NCBI GenBank assembly: GCA_963971225.1
Contig: OZ020267.1
Coordinates: 28,590,298 to 28,654,297, forward strand
DNA from: Melieria omissa
Lineage: Eukaryota > Arthropoda > Insecta > Diptera > Ulidiidae
Direction of reading: 5' to 3'
DNA length: 64,000 bases
Shown here: piece by piece, positions 12,863 through 25,800 of the stretch
Numbering within the stretch: the stretch's first letter is position 1
How the letters are laid out: each line of letters opens with the position of its first letter
Notes under the pieces: generated by a model
Seen by the model: only the letters and a program-made list of their open reading frames with translations
Databases searched by the model: none
Told to the model about the DNA's origin: nothing
Position numbers and translations under genes: made by a program

Positions 12863-13104
12863 AATGTTCAGGCGCAACATGAATTCGGGTGGCTGGCGTC
12901 GCTTGCAAAAGAAATATGAACGAAGCTTTGCTATCGGCGACACTATCTATGCGGTCGCCGATAAGATTAGATAAGTTTCAGTTTAGTTTCACAATTGCGC
13001 TGACAGGTGAACGGCGAGCAGGTGGAATATTGGCAACGACAACGCCCCAACTTTAGTCAGAATTGTCGGTGGAGTCGTGTTGAACGTGTTTTTCGAAAAG
13101 GTGG
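12863..13104 (+). pseudogene. two short coding-like stretches, identity unknown
   Basis: The stretch 12863-12975 reads RRNMNSGGWRRLQKKYERSF, then AIGDTIYAVADKIR and stop. The stretch 13012-13103 after a CAG reads VNGEQVEYWQRQRPNFSQNC, then RWSRVERVFRK, up to a donor-like AAAG/GTGGGC. The amino-acid composition looks coding, but no start or family is recognisable. It may be a small gene, gene debris or chance, just upstream of mesh. Confidence 0.25.
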
Positions 13105-13201
13105 GCAAAAATCCTAAAAAATTAAGAAACGCAAAAAAATAAACAGTGAAATTCTTGTGTGCCCATTTCTAGCACAGATAAGCAGCAATGCAGACTGATA
13201 A
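12930..13201. promoter_or_regulatory. GATA-motif cluster 230-500 bp upstream of the mesh start codon
   Basis: Two GATAAG hexamers at 12960 and 12970 (10 bp apart), AGATAAG at 13176-13182, TGATAAA at 13195-13201, plus TATC cores at 12931 and 12944. They lie close to the mesh coding start and would fit control by an endodermal GATA factor. Confidence 0.35.
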
Positions 13202-13429
13202 AGTTGGCCGAAAATAGGCGGCTGTCTGTGTGTGCAGTGATGATGTCATAATGTGTGAAAATTACTGAAAATTTCTTTGAATTTCCTAAAAAAATATTGC
13301 AATATTTTTTCATGTTCTTGCATTTCTAGTGAAAATACGCGACTACACAAAACGAATTATTTAGTTAAATAGAATATAAACGAAAAATCTAACGAACAAA
13401 CGAAAGACAGATTGTGAAATTTGTAAACG

Positions 13430-13883
13430 ATGCGTTTTAAAATTGCACTCGCCTGTGCGCTGGCGTGTGGCTTCATAGCCTTCGTCATAGCCAATGAAAA
13501 CTACTCTGCCGAGTTGGAGACGGATGCCAAGTTGCCCAGCAAGAAACTGAACAAGGATATCGAGCTCATGGATATGGTACCCGAAGTGGTGCCCGAGTTG
13601 CCGAAAGGTGCTGCAAAGCCAATGATCACAACGCCAAAACCCACACCGACGCCAACGCCAACGCCAAAGCCAACCACACCGAAGGTTGCGGCACCCACCA
13701 AAGCAGCAGCGGTGCCTGCTGCAGTGCCCATCCAGGCCATGGCGGCGCGCAGCAACATCGTCTCGGTACAGCCCAGCAAAAACATGTCGAGGGTGTTTTT
13801 GCAGAAATCGGGCGCCCTCAAGAACTGGGATTACCTGGGCGAATTGGGCTTTGATACAGGCAACGACAATGGCTACAATTGGG
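13430..13883 (+). CDS. mesh: mesh coding exon 1: signal peptide and Pro/Thr-rich linker
   Basis: The ATG at 13430 opens a hydrophobic leader ([19 protein letters not shown]) ending near residue 21, followed by a charged segment and a [17 protein letters not shown] low-complexity linker at about residues 65-85. The linker looks like an extended, O-glycosylatable spacer. The exon ends inside a split Asp codon at a strong donor (GG then GTAAGC). Reading past that donor gives unrelated AT-rich sequence, so the longer open frame here is not real. Confidence 0.9.
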
Positions 13884-16800
13884 GTAAGCGAATGTTTTCA
13901 ATTTTTTTTAATCTTCTTGTAACGGATTTTTTGAAACTAAAAAAATTAGTAATTACTTTGGGGAAAATCAAAAATTTGAAAATAAATTCTATTGACTTCA
14001 AGCGAAGTTTAGTGAATCAGCGCGCTTACTCATGAAATGTATGTATGTCATTCTTCTGCCACCACAGACACAATGTTTGTTTGTGCGTGCTGTAATCTTA
14101 TCGCCAATACCAGTGTTACCACTATTTACACATATTTACCCAACAACCTGTCCGACTGTATGTTGTGTGTTGTGATGTTGGGGTTTATTGTAAAATGCCA
14201 ACACTCTGAATCGGAATCGAATGCAGATAAGATAATGACAACGGTAAAATATGGCAAAGCTGTATCTAGATAGATATGAGTGTGCGTGGAGCTTTTGCTG
14301 GATACGTTTTGAGGCCAACTGAAAGTTGTGAAACAACATTTTCCACATATTTTTGCTTGGAAACGTGATAAAGTGTGTGAGTAACTTACTCACCCTGGGA
14401 AAAGATGAATGTACAATTTTTTTTTTAATAATTTTTAAAATTAGTTTTTAATTGAAATTATATTAATTCAGAGATTAATTAAAATAATTTTTGACTAAAA
14501 TAAATTTTTAAATTTTTTCTATGAAAATTTTAAATTTTTCTAAAAGGGCGACTCAGTGGCCCTTAACCCTTTCTACCCCGAATTTTACCCTGTGTCTCGA
14601 TATAACTTTACTTATTACCTAAGAAGTGTGCACATGACATTTGAAGTCGCCACGCCTCTTTGTTAGAGTTCTAGAGCTAGTTTACTTTTGAACAATTTAA
14701 ACTTAAAAGGGGTTAAATAAATTTTGTATCAATATTTTTAACTACAGATAAGTTATTTAATATTTATGAAAAAATACAAAATTATCACTTTTTGATTTTA
14801 TTTAACCATTATTAAAAAAAACATGGTTTTGATCAAACGCGCCCAATTCGTAGACTTCAATTAAAACACAAACTTTCCCTCATATCGCTTCAAATCGCTT
14901 TAAAACGAAAACAAATCGGTTAAATAAATTTTGTATCAATATATTTCAATCACAGGAAAGTTATTTAATATTTATGAAAAAATACAAAATTATCACATTT
15001 TGATTTTATTTAACCATTATTAAAGAAACAGGGTTTTGATCAAACGCGCCCAATTCGTAGACTTCAATTAAAACACAAATTTTCCCTGATATCGCTGCAA
15101 ACTATTTGAAATTATTTTGGGGATAACAGTACAATTTTTGTAATTTGCTTTGAATTCACTTCTAAAAAAAGTAATTTGTTGGTGCTTACTAAATTTTAAC
15201 CCATAAGTCAATCGTAGCTTTTGCTATAAGGTGAAAAATAGGTGAAGTTGTTCTCAGTTGCCTGAGGTTGATGTTGAACGGGTTAATTTTTTTATAACAA
15301 TTTTTGATTTTTTTGATACGGAGCCTTAGTGGCCGCTAAGCAAAGGTTAATGATTTGGAATAAAAATTAGAATTTTGTGGGTTTAAATCCGAAGATATCT
15401 TCTCATTTCCTTAACCCTTTCAATACTGCGGGCATATATAAGTCCCAGATAATGTTCAAAAATTACTGGTGCGAAAAGTATTCGCTTTTAAAGTGCTGGG
15501 ATGGGACTAAACAGTAGTCGGTAGTCAGTACTTCAAAACACGTGTTTTGGTTAGCATAACCTAACTAATTCATACTTGGTATACGTTCAGAAGTGTAAGC
15601 GTGCTCTTTGTGCGTAAAAAAAAAATCTGAAATTATGTAAACATGTTCTTTTACTTATTTACAGCACATTTAGTTCAATTATACAGAAATATCTTCACTG
15701 GCCAAAAGTCGTATTGAAAGGGTTAAAGGTTTTTAAGCCAATTGTCAGGAATTATGTATTTGAGTTTCAATGGAAAAATGATGAGTGCGTAATGAAGAAT
15801 ACATTTCACGAAAATTATGGGCCAAAGTCAAAAAGGTAGAAAACCCTGACACCATTTTGTGTAATTTATCTATATATATAAAAATCAAATAAATTTCGTA
15901 TGTGTTCTATAGACTCCCAAACCACCAGACCTATTTTAATAAAATATTACGTGTGTGTTTACGGGCACCGTGTGGAAGGTTCTTAGCATAGGGGGCGTGG
16001 CATTATTCAAGGGGGCGTGGCACCGCCCATACAACTCAATTCTTTAATATTGAATATCTTCAGAATTATAAGTCGTATAGCATTGAAATTTGGTACAGTG
16101 TCATGGCGTCATGTTCGCCCGGTAAAATTTAATGGGCGTTGGACAAGGGGCGTGACACTTTTTAAATTCCGGTGTAACTTTCGAACTATAGCGTTCACAT
16201 CAGTGAAACTCGGTACAAACTAACGATTTGGTCGTGTCCTTCGACAGGGAGAATAGGGTGGGTTTTTGACAAGGGGGCGTGGCGCCGCCCATACAAGCCA
16301 ACTTTTTAATACGGAATATCTTCGGAATTATAAGTCGTATAGCATTGAAATTTGGTACAGTGTCATGGCGTAAACGTGTCTTTCCAGAAATAAAATTTAA
16401 TGGGCTTTGGAAAGGGGCGTGGCACTTTTTAAATTCCGGTGTAGCTTTTGAACTATAGCATTCACATGAATGACACTCGGTATAAACTTATTATTTAGTC
16501 GTGTCCTTCGGCAGGGGGAATAGGGTTTATTTTGGACAAGGAGGCGTGGCACCGCCCATACAACACAACTTTTTGATATGGAATATCTTCGGAATTATAA
16601 GTCGCTCAGCATTGAAATTTGGAACAGTGTCATGGCGTAAACGTGTCTTTCCAGAAATAAAATTTAATGGGCTTTGGAAAGGGGCGTGGCACTTTTTAAA
16701 TTCCGGTGTAGCTTTTGAACTATAGCATTCACATGAATGACACTCGGTATAAACTTATTATTTAGTCGTGTCCTTCGGCAGGGGGAATAGGGTTTATTTT

Positions 16801-19800
16801 GGACAAGGAGGCGTGGCACCGCCCATACAACACAACTTTTTGATATGGAATATCTTCGGAATTATAAGTCGCTCAGCATTGAAATTTGGAACAGTGTCAT
16901 GGCGTAAACGTGTCTTTCTAGAAATAAAATTTAATGGGCTTTGGAAAGGGGCGTGGCACTTTTTAAATTCCGGTGTAGCTTTTGAACTATAGCATTCACA
17001 TCAATGACACTCGGTATAAACTTATTATTTAGTCGTGTCCTTCGGCAGGGGGAATAGGGTTTATTTTAGACAAGGGGGCGTGGCACCGTTCATACAACCC
17101 AAATTGTTGATTAGAAATATCTTCAGAATTATAGGTCGCTCAGTATTGAAATTTGGAACATTGTCATTATGTAAGCATGTCATTCGACTGGTAAAATTTA
17201 ATGGGCGTTGGACAAGGGGCGTGGAACTTTTTAAATTCCGGTGTTACTTTTGAACTATAGCATTCACATCAACGACACTTGGTACAAAGTAACGATTTGG
17301 TCATGTCCTTCGGCATGGGGAATAGGGTGTATTTTGGACAAGGAGGCGTGGCACCGCCCATACAACCCAACTTTTTGATATGGAATATCTTCGGAATTAT
17401 AAGTCGCTCAGCATTGAAATTTGGAACAGTGTCATGGCGTAAACGTGTCTTTCCACAAATAAAATTTAATGGGTTTTGGAAAGGGGCGTGGCACTTTTTA
17501 AATTCCGGTGTAGCTTTTGAACTATAGCATTCACATGAATGACACTCGGTATAAACTTATTATTTAGTCGTGTCCTTCGGCAGGGTGAATAGGGTGTATT
17601 TTGGACAAGGAGGCGTGGCACCGCCCATACAACACAACTTTTTGATATGGAATATCTTCGGAATTATAAGTCGCTCAGCATTGAAATTTGGAACAGTGTC
17701 ATGGCGTAAACGTGTCTTTCCACAAATAAAATTTATTGGGTTTTGGAAAGGGGCGTGGCACTTTTTAAATTCCGGTGTAGCTTTTGAACTATAGCATTCA
17801 CATGAATGACACTCGGTATAAACTTATTATTTAGTCGTGTCCTTTGGCAGGGTGAATAGGGTGGATTTTGGACAACGGGGCGGGGCACCACTCATGCAAC
17901 TCAAATTTTTAATATGGAATAATTTCGGAATTATAAGTCATACAACACTAAAATTTAGTACCCTGTCGTCTCATACATGAGTCACTCTAATGATAAGATT
18001 TGATGGGCGTCAGACAAGGGGCGTGGCGCATTGTTTGTGACCCAAATATTTTGCTGAACTTTGAGTGGCACAGCAATGAAACTAAGTACGAACCTACCAT
18101 TTTCCCTTCCGAAATACGGGATGGTGCGGGTATTGAACAAGGGGGCTTGGAACCGCCCATATAACTTAAATCTATATATATATACAAGAAAGTGACTGTA
18201 TGTGAGTTACGGCATCACACACAAACGGACCGTTTGGGCGAGACGAAGTTTGCCGGGTCAGCTAGTTCAAAATAAATAAATACATTTAAATTTTAAGCTT
18301 CAACAAATTGTGATTTATATCTATGCAAATAAAAAGCTTCATACCTTGGTTAAGATTTCATTCTAATGGCTTCAGTTAGTATGATTCTTTTTCTTTTTTA
18401 AAAATGCTACATTTTAAACTTTAACAAACTTTTACAAACATTTAGGCAAATAAAAAGCTTCATACTTTGGTCATGATTTTATTCTAATAGCTTTAGTTGA
18501 TTAAGTTTTAGTTGATTGATTGAATGTTTTCAAAATAATCCATTTCAAATATTTCCTACTTTAAATTTGCAACACTTCCAGTACTTTTAAGTGAAGTTTG
18601 ACAACATTTCTGATAATGTTGAATGTATGTTTATGAATGAATGTTTATGAAAGCTGAGCTATTAACACTTATATCAGACCTTTTCTTTCGATAATGTTGT
18701 GGGAACTGCTTAGAAATTTAATCATAATGACTCAAGGTAGGTGTTTAGGGTTACAAATTGATAAAATATGATTTCAAATTTAAAAGTTTTGTACTAAACG
18801 ATATCCTTTGTGCGTCACTGGTAGAGAGACAATTCAGAAGTAGGAGAATGTGTTGATCTAGAAAAAATTAGTTTAAAATCTGATAGAACATATAATATTT
18901 ATACCTTAGGAAGGGTAATATTTATTGTAAAATTGTAGCCCCTACCAATTCTAAAGTTAAGTATTCTTTATGTAAATTTAGGCGTTGTTTGTTTTTTTTA
19001 TTGTTTTTTAACATTTTCCAACTGTGGACAAAACTTTGTCTCTTGTAAAACGAACTTTCTGCTGCCTACATCGTTATCTGTCTCTTTCCTTCTTGAACGA
19101 TGTTGGCAATAGCAACAATGATTGAGTATACAGTTTATATATAATTTTGAGTCATATGTATTTAAGAATTTCAAAATTTTTGCGCATAGTTGTTCAAACA
19201 CAATTTTTCATGTTTTAAACCGTTTATCTATTGTACACCACAAAATTTCGATCATGTATACTTACTACTATCTCTTCTAGTTAACACATAAAGTTTTCAA
19301 CAGCCACTCACTGGTTTTGTCTTTTTCTCGTTAAATTTGTTGTTGTGTAATTTATTGCACAAATACAAATACAAAGTTATTGACATGACTTCAGTGCGCT
19401 TTAAATAAACCAAATGTACAGTCATTATGTCAACAAGTGCCTTAGGCCACACTGCAGATACTCATAGGTGGGCCAGAAAAGGGCATCAGGTGTTCGACAG
19501 GGATTAGCTAAGAAATTTCGAACATTAATCATGCAAACGCAGCTGAAGGCGGGGATGAACATACCCTACAAGGAGACTACCGGTCATATGACTAGTTATA
19601 TAACCGGTATACGTAACCAACATATCGGTTATAATTCTAGTCAGATTTGTTCTAGCCGTGTGAAAAATCTGACTAGTCCTTTTGTGTACGTGTGACTTGA
19701 TTTCGTGTACGTGTGATTTGTTATCACCTTCTAACGCATGCACTCCGAAATCTTGGCAAACGTACAGCTGTCTTGCTTACTCACATGGAGTCTCGCATGT

Positions 19801-22800
19801 ACCATTCAGTTACGTCTAACCGACAAACCGGTCAGACCTATCTGGTAGACATAACGTACGATTCGGTATATCTACCAGATAGGTCTGACCGGTTTGTCGG
19901 TTAGACGTAACTGATAGTCATAACGTAAATATACATTAAGACTATTTGCACGATTAGTTTAATACAGATGTATTTGGTTTTTATAAAAATACATAAATAC
20001 AAACAGAAAAGGCGAGAAAACACAAAATCACAACACAAACAACACAAATATAAACAATATTTCTTCCGGCGCGGCGCCTATGGTTTCAGCCTCCAGGGTT
20101 CTTTTCTTGAATAAGCAATTTCCACAACTTCGGAACATCTATATAAAACAATAATGAAATAATAATTAAATGTAATGTTATTTTTTAATAAAATAAAGAA
20201 TTTTACCAATTAAAACACGTTTCTCCCAAACAAATTTCGCCAGCGGACGCCTTCTTCGTCTGACTCGTAGCACAACAATGTTTTGTGCATGAAATCAGGT
20301 GACGCGTTACGTTTATAGCGCCATCTCACTCTTTCATACAGAGAATTTGGAGCGTACTAATGCGAATATAACGTTTCATTCGCACTTACTAAATAAAATC
20401 CCAAAATGTGAAATGCAGATTTGTATGTGTTAGTGAGATTTGGGAAATTTTTATGCATGTGTTAGTTTTTAGACAAATTTTGAACTTTTTTCTGGAGTTT
20501 CGGTTAGGCATTCCTTGTAGGGTATTAAATAACAAATACATTCTAATCTTTTTGCCGCTAGTTTCTTACAAAACTTCACTTCACTTTTTCTTGCCTGGAG
20601 TTTGTTCCTTTCACTTTCTTTCCATAGTTTGTTCGGATTTCCCAAATTTCGGTGCCGTCTCAGAATTGCACCATAGAAATTGCGAAAGTGATCTGCCAAC
20701 CACTACCTGCTCCAATTTCAGTTTCACTTTAGAATAGACACTTGATTTCATCCCTCAAGTTTGTACCCGAAAGTATTCTATACCTGTCTCGCTTCAATGC
20801 TGCACCACAAGTCAAGAATTATCCTCTTGACTTGATCACTTAGCTTGCAGCGCTGTAACTTTACGTCGAGCCGCTACCTGTTTTGCTCGCAAGTCTGCCT
20901 GTGTTCTTACAAGTAAAACACCCTTCAAATGTTTTGTGTGTACCTGTTCCGCTTTAAAATCAAGTTCACCCACGATCACCAACTTGCACTGTTGCATGTC
21001 CTTTTGGTGCTTTTTCCACTATAAAAGGACTACGTTTTTTGTTGAAAAGTCAATTGTGAGTTAATCTCTCTACTGACAGCATCCAGTGATCCTTGTACTT
21101 TTCATCGTTAATTCATCGCATCCATTAGTGCTTTGACTTTGCAAATTTATCATCAGTCATCTACCAGTGAACTTTTTAAATAGTCGAAAAATGAGCGCCA
21201 ACAATTTCCAGCAATCAGCAAAGCGTAAAAATTATTGCCAATGCAATGGCTACGACGAGGACATCGTGGTCGACGTTGGCGAGGAGGAAGCTGCGCTGCC
21301 CATGGAGGAGGCCCAAGTCATGGTGAATGACTATGTTGCCGAACAGCAGGAGAACTTGGCCGACTTGCCGCACAATGTGGAACCTGAACCTGAGCGCAAT
21401 TACATCATGTTGCTAGTGGGCGCTGGGCCCGAGCAGCAGGCGTTCATTTACCCGGAAAATGCCGACGTTGCAGCGTACGAGTTGGTTGGCTACGGACCAT
21501 CATCGCCACAGCGTGCCGACGAGGCAGCAGCCTATGCCGCATATCCGGCTGTGGATGCTTGGCCGCGCTTTGGTCTCGAGGCGCCAGCATACGTCGATCA
21601 TCCAGCGGAAATGGCCAGGCACATGGGTCGTCGGTGGTATGCCGCTCCAGCACCGAGGCATGCAGCACCGGTCGCCGACGTGGCTGACGGCTGGGCCAGA
21701 TATGTGGCCGACATGGTACCGGTATCGCCGCGACAAGGCGCCTATGTGCCGCAAGTAGCTGCAGCACTGCCAGAGCAGGAGGTGCCTGCATATGCAGAGG
21801 CACCGCAACTGCAATATGTGCCATGGTACCGAGTTCCACAGCCCGAAGTCGATTCCGACGATGGAATTGAACCAATCAGTCCTGAATATTCGCCACCAAA
21901 GCGGTATCGCCGTTCAGCTGCTGAACAATGCGAGCCAAGTTATGTGCTTCCGCCACTGCCGCCCCTGCAGCATTTCCAACCTCGTCGGGAGGAGCCCGTA
22001 AACAACCACAACAACAACGTTAAGGTGTCGATGGACCACGATAATGATGAGCAGCCTACAACGTCGAGGTATGCTGCCTGGCAGCAAGAAGGCCCCCGAA
22101 GCCCTGACGAGCGGCCCACAACGTCGCGACAAGCTGCGGCCTATCAAAATGGGCGAATCAGCCAATACGCCGATACCCCAAGGACCACGAGACGCAAACG
22201 TTGCAATGCTGAGTGTGAAGATGCACCACCGGCTGGCAAGGCATGGCGTAATCGCTCGGGCCAGCTGCTGCAGCGCATCTGCAAGGGCGTCGACGACTCG
22301 GACTGTGACACCGACGACAACGAGGATGACGACGAAGACGATGAGTATGAGGACGACGACAACGATGATTACACTTATGACAACAACGATGATGATGATG
22401 ACGAGTATGGCGATGAGTACGATGCGGAAGATGACGATGACGATGCCGATGACTACGACAACGGCCCCGGACGCGTTGAGACTCGTTTCTTGCGCAATCT
22501 AGAAAGACTTGCACGGGCATCGGCCGGTCCGGTTTCGGATGCGGCCGTCTCTAGCACCACAGATGACTGGCCAAAAGTGCCACAACTGTCACCACGCCGC
22601 AATGGCGAGTACTGGCGTCATCGTCACACCAGTCGCAGTCAGCTGTGCGCCAGTCTGGCAGCCAAACGCAACCGAACGCAGCACAGGAGCAGCCTTCAAC
22701 TGGAGCGAGGCCTCAGCCTTTCGACACAGCAATTTGCCACCGAATCAGCGGCGCTGCTAGTGAATGGCGGCGGGCGCACTCCAACTCGTGCTTCCAGTAG

Positions 22801-25800
22801 CTCTTCCGGTGAAGCCACTTCGGGCAGCGCTTCCGACTCCTCGCCGCACTTGTACAACTACAACGATGCCACCGGCGCTCAAGACGAGTCCGAGCAGGTG
22901 GAGTACACCAGATGCGACCCCGGCACACCGTTCTTCATGCGGCAGTCTTCGACGCCCATCTTTGCGAGAAGTCGCTGCCTGGCCTCATCGTCACAGTACA
23001 ACATGGTGCGCGCCATTACTCTGCTGTCGGGACACCCGATGTGCTTCGACTCGTCGATGCATTTTCGCCGCTCATTGGAGCGTTCCTTCAGCCGCATTCA
23101 CAACGACTCCAGGGATGCGTGTCTGAAGGATCAGTCGATGCGCTTGCAGCGTCCGTTGCCGGTGAGGGGACCCGAGGCGGCGTTCAAGCGACGCATGCGT
23201 GTTGGCAACAGTATTTGAGCTGTCAAACATATCCAACTCGACTACTGGCGGCTACTTACTTGAAAACAGCCAACATTGAAGATGAGGAAAAATATGCAAA
23301 TTAGAAGAAAACTACTCGAAGTTAAAATCCATCAAATTAGTTTCAAGTCTAATGTCTGTCAAGTCTAATTCAATATGTAAAGTTTTTAAAAATGTTTCAC
23401 TAAGTTTTGCATATTTTCTTAGATATAAAAATTCAGTATACATGTAAATTTGGTTCAACATTTGATATAAATTTGAGTAAAACATAGTTTTGGAGAAAGT
23501 TATATGTATGTAAAAATGTATTTAAAAAATATTTGACTAAATATGTAATTAAAAAATCAAAATAATAAGTAAAGTAATAAGTAAGATAATATAATTAATT
23601 ATTATAAGTTTATAAATAAAAAATCCTTGGAGCATTGAGAACAGTGAGAATATTGGTTTTTGAATTCTTAGATTATTTTTCACCAAGCAGGAAAGTTTTG
23701 GGATTTTTTCTATAAAAACGAAAACTTAAAAATTAAACATTTCCAAATAGAAAAACAAACTGAATACTAAAAAAATTAATATTAAGAAAAGAAATGAAAA
23801 CAAATCGACTAGCATATCGGTAATTAATTCATAATCAATTTAATTAATCAAACTTAAAAACAATTAAACCAAAAGAAATAAAATTAATAACCAAAATATT
23901 AAAAATTTATCGAATTGTCTTAATTTTTGAATTTATAAACTTAATTCTTAAAATTTTATTTTGTAAAAAATAATAAAATAAATAAATTTTTTTTAATTTT
24001 TTAGAATTATTTTTTAATGTTTTCTTGGTGGTTTTTTTGAAATTTTTTTGTAGCAAATTTTGTTTGTTTTGCTTTTTTATAAATTACATTTTTTTTTATA
24101 AATTAAAACAAAATTTTTTTTAAGTTTTTAATTGTTTTTGATTTGTTTTAATTATATTTTAATTATTTTTTTTTATTAAAAAATAAAAAATTTATTTTAA
24201 AAATATATATAAAATATTTTTTTTTAATTTAATTTAATTTTTTTTTTGTTTTTGAATTTTTTTTGTATTATATTTTAATAAATTTTTTTTATTAAAAAAT
24301 TTTTTATTTTAAAATAAAATAAATTAAAATGTATAAATATTTTTTTTAATTTTTTAGAATTATTTTTTAATGTTTTTTTGGTGGTTTTTCTGAAATTTTT
24401 TGTAGCAAATTTTGTATGTTTTGCTTTATACTTTTTTGTTTTTTATTTTTTTATAAATTAAAAAAAAAAATTTTTAAGTTTTTAATTGTTTTTGATTTTT
24501 TTTAATTATATTTTAATACATTTTTTTATTAATAAATAACCAAAAAATATTTTTATTGAATTTGAATTTTTTGTTTTTGAAGTTTTTGAAAAATATTTTT
24601 TTTTTAATTTCTTGTTATATATTTTTTTTCAAAATTTTATTTATTATTTATCTTTTATATATTAAATTTATTTAACTTGAATTTATTATCATAATTTTTT
24701 CTATAATACTTTTAGTAAATTTTTTACTAAATTATTTTGTTTTTTTAAATAGCAGAATAAATACTAACACAATTTTTCAAATATTACAAAAAGAAATCAA
24801 ACTAAATACAATATCAGCAATTACATAATCAATTAAAAGCTAAACGATTAAAAAATTAAACTATAAAAAAACGAAACAAACAAACGATGAAATTAATGTA
24901 ATTTTTGAATTTAAAAACTTTAGTTTTTTGTTTAAATATTATTCAAAATTTTTCTAACAATTTTGCTATAAACAAATTTTTTTAAGTTTCTATAAATTTT
25001 TTTTAAATTGTTTTTGAAATTTTTTTGTATGATAGTTTAATTAAATTTTTATAAAAAAATACAAAAAATATATTTTTAAAATATTTTTTATTTTAAAAAT
25101 ATAAAAATATATTTTATTTAAAATATTTTTACTTAAATTTTTTGTCATATTCTGTTTTCTGTTCTGTTTTAATTTTATTTATTATTTATCTTTTATAAAT
25201 TTCTTTTATTTAACTTTAATTTATTATAATATAATTATTTTTTTTCGTTTAAGCATTTCCAAACAAAAATCATTCGTTCATTCATTTAAAATTTAAATTA
25301 GTTAAAGTCCCATTAAAATGTCAAAATAAAGTCTACTGTCAGAATTCATGAAGGCATTTTTTATGCTTCAAACATTTTGTATTTGAAATATTTTAAATAT
25401 TTCAATATACTTGTTCATTCATTCGATGCGACATATTAAAAAATGCAAAACTACTTAATGTTACGTTGATTAATTTGTTGTTGCGCTGTTAATAAACATA
25501 ATAAGCTTTTTGTATTCAGCACATTACCACTGATTTTACTGGTTAATTTCAATTGATGCGGTTAATTAGTGTAGGAAACAATATGATACAATTGTGTAAT
25601 GAACAAATTTAGTGATATTACTGCAAAAAGTACAGAAAAAAGTACCAATTGGAAGCTCGCGCGAAGCAGCCAATAAATTTCCATTCCAATGAAATGCAAT
25701 TAATTGCACTGAGGTTCATTTAGTCGGCAATGACTGTACTGGCGTAGTAAATACTAATGAGAATGTAGCGCACATTAACTGAATCAACTGATTTTCATAT

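Noticed and set aside
16501..17794. Series of similar 74-codon frames
   Set aside because: They recur because the 267-bp Helitron repeat is divisible by 3; there is no start context, codon bias or protein family.
22044..22520. Overlapping frames on both strands (Thr/Met-rich and His/Arg-rich) in the nested gene
   Set aside because: By-products of GAY/GAR codons in the acidic run of the main frame.
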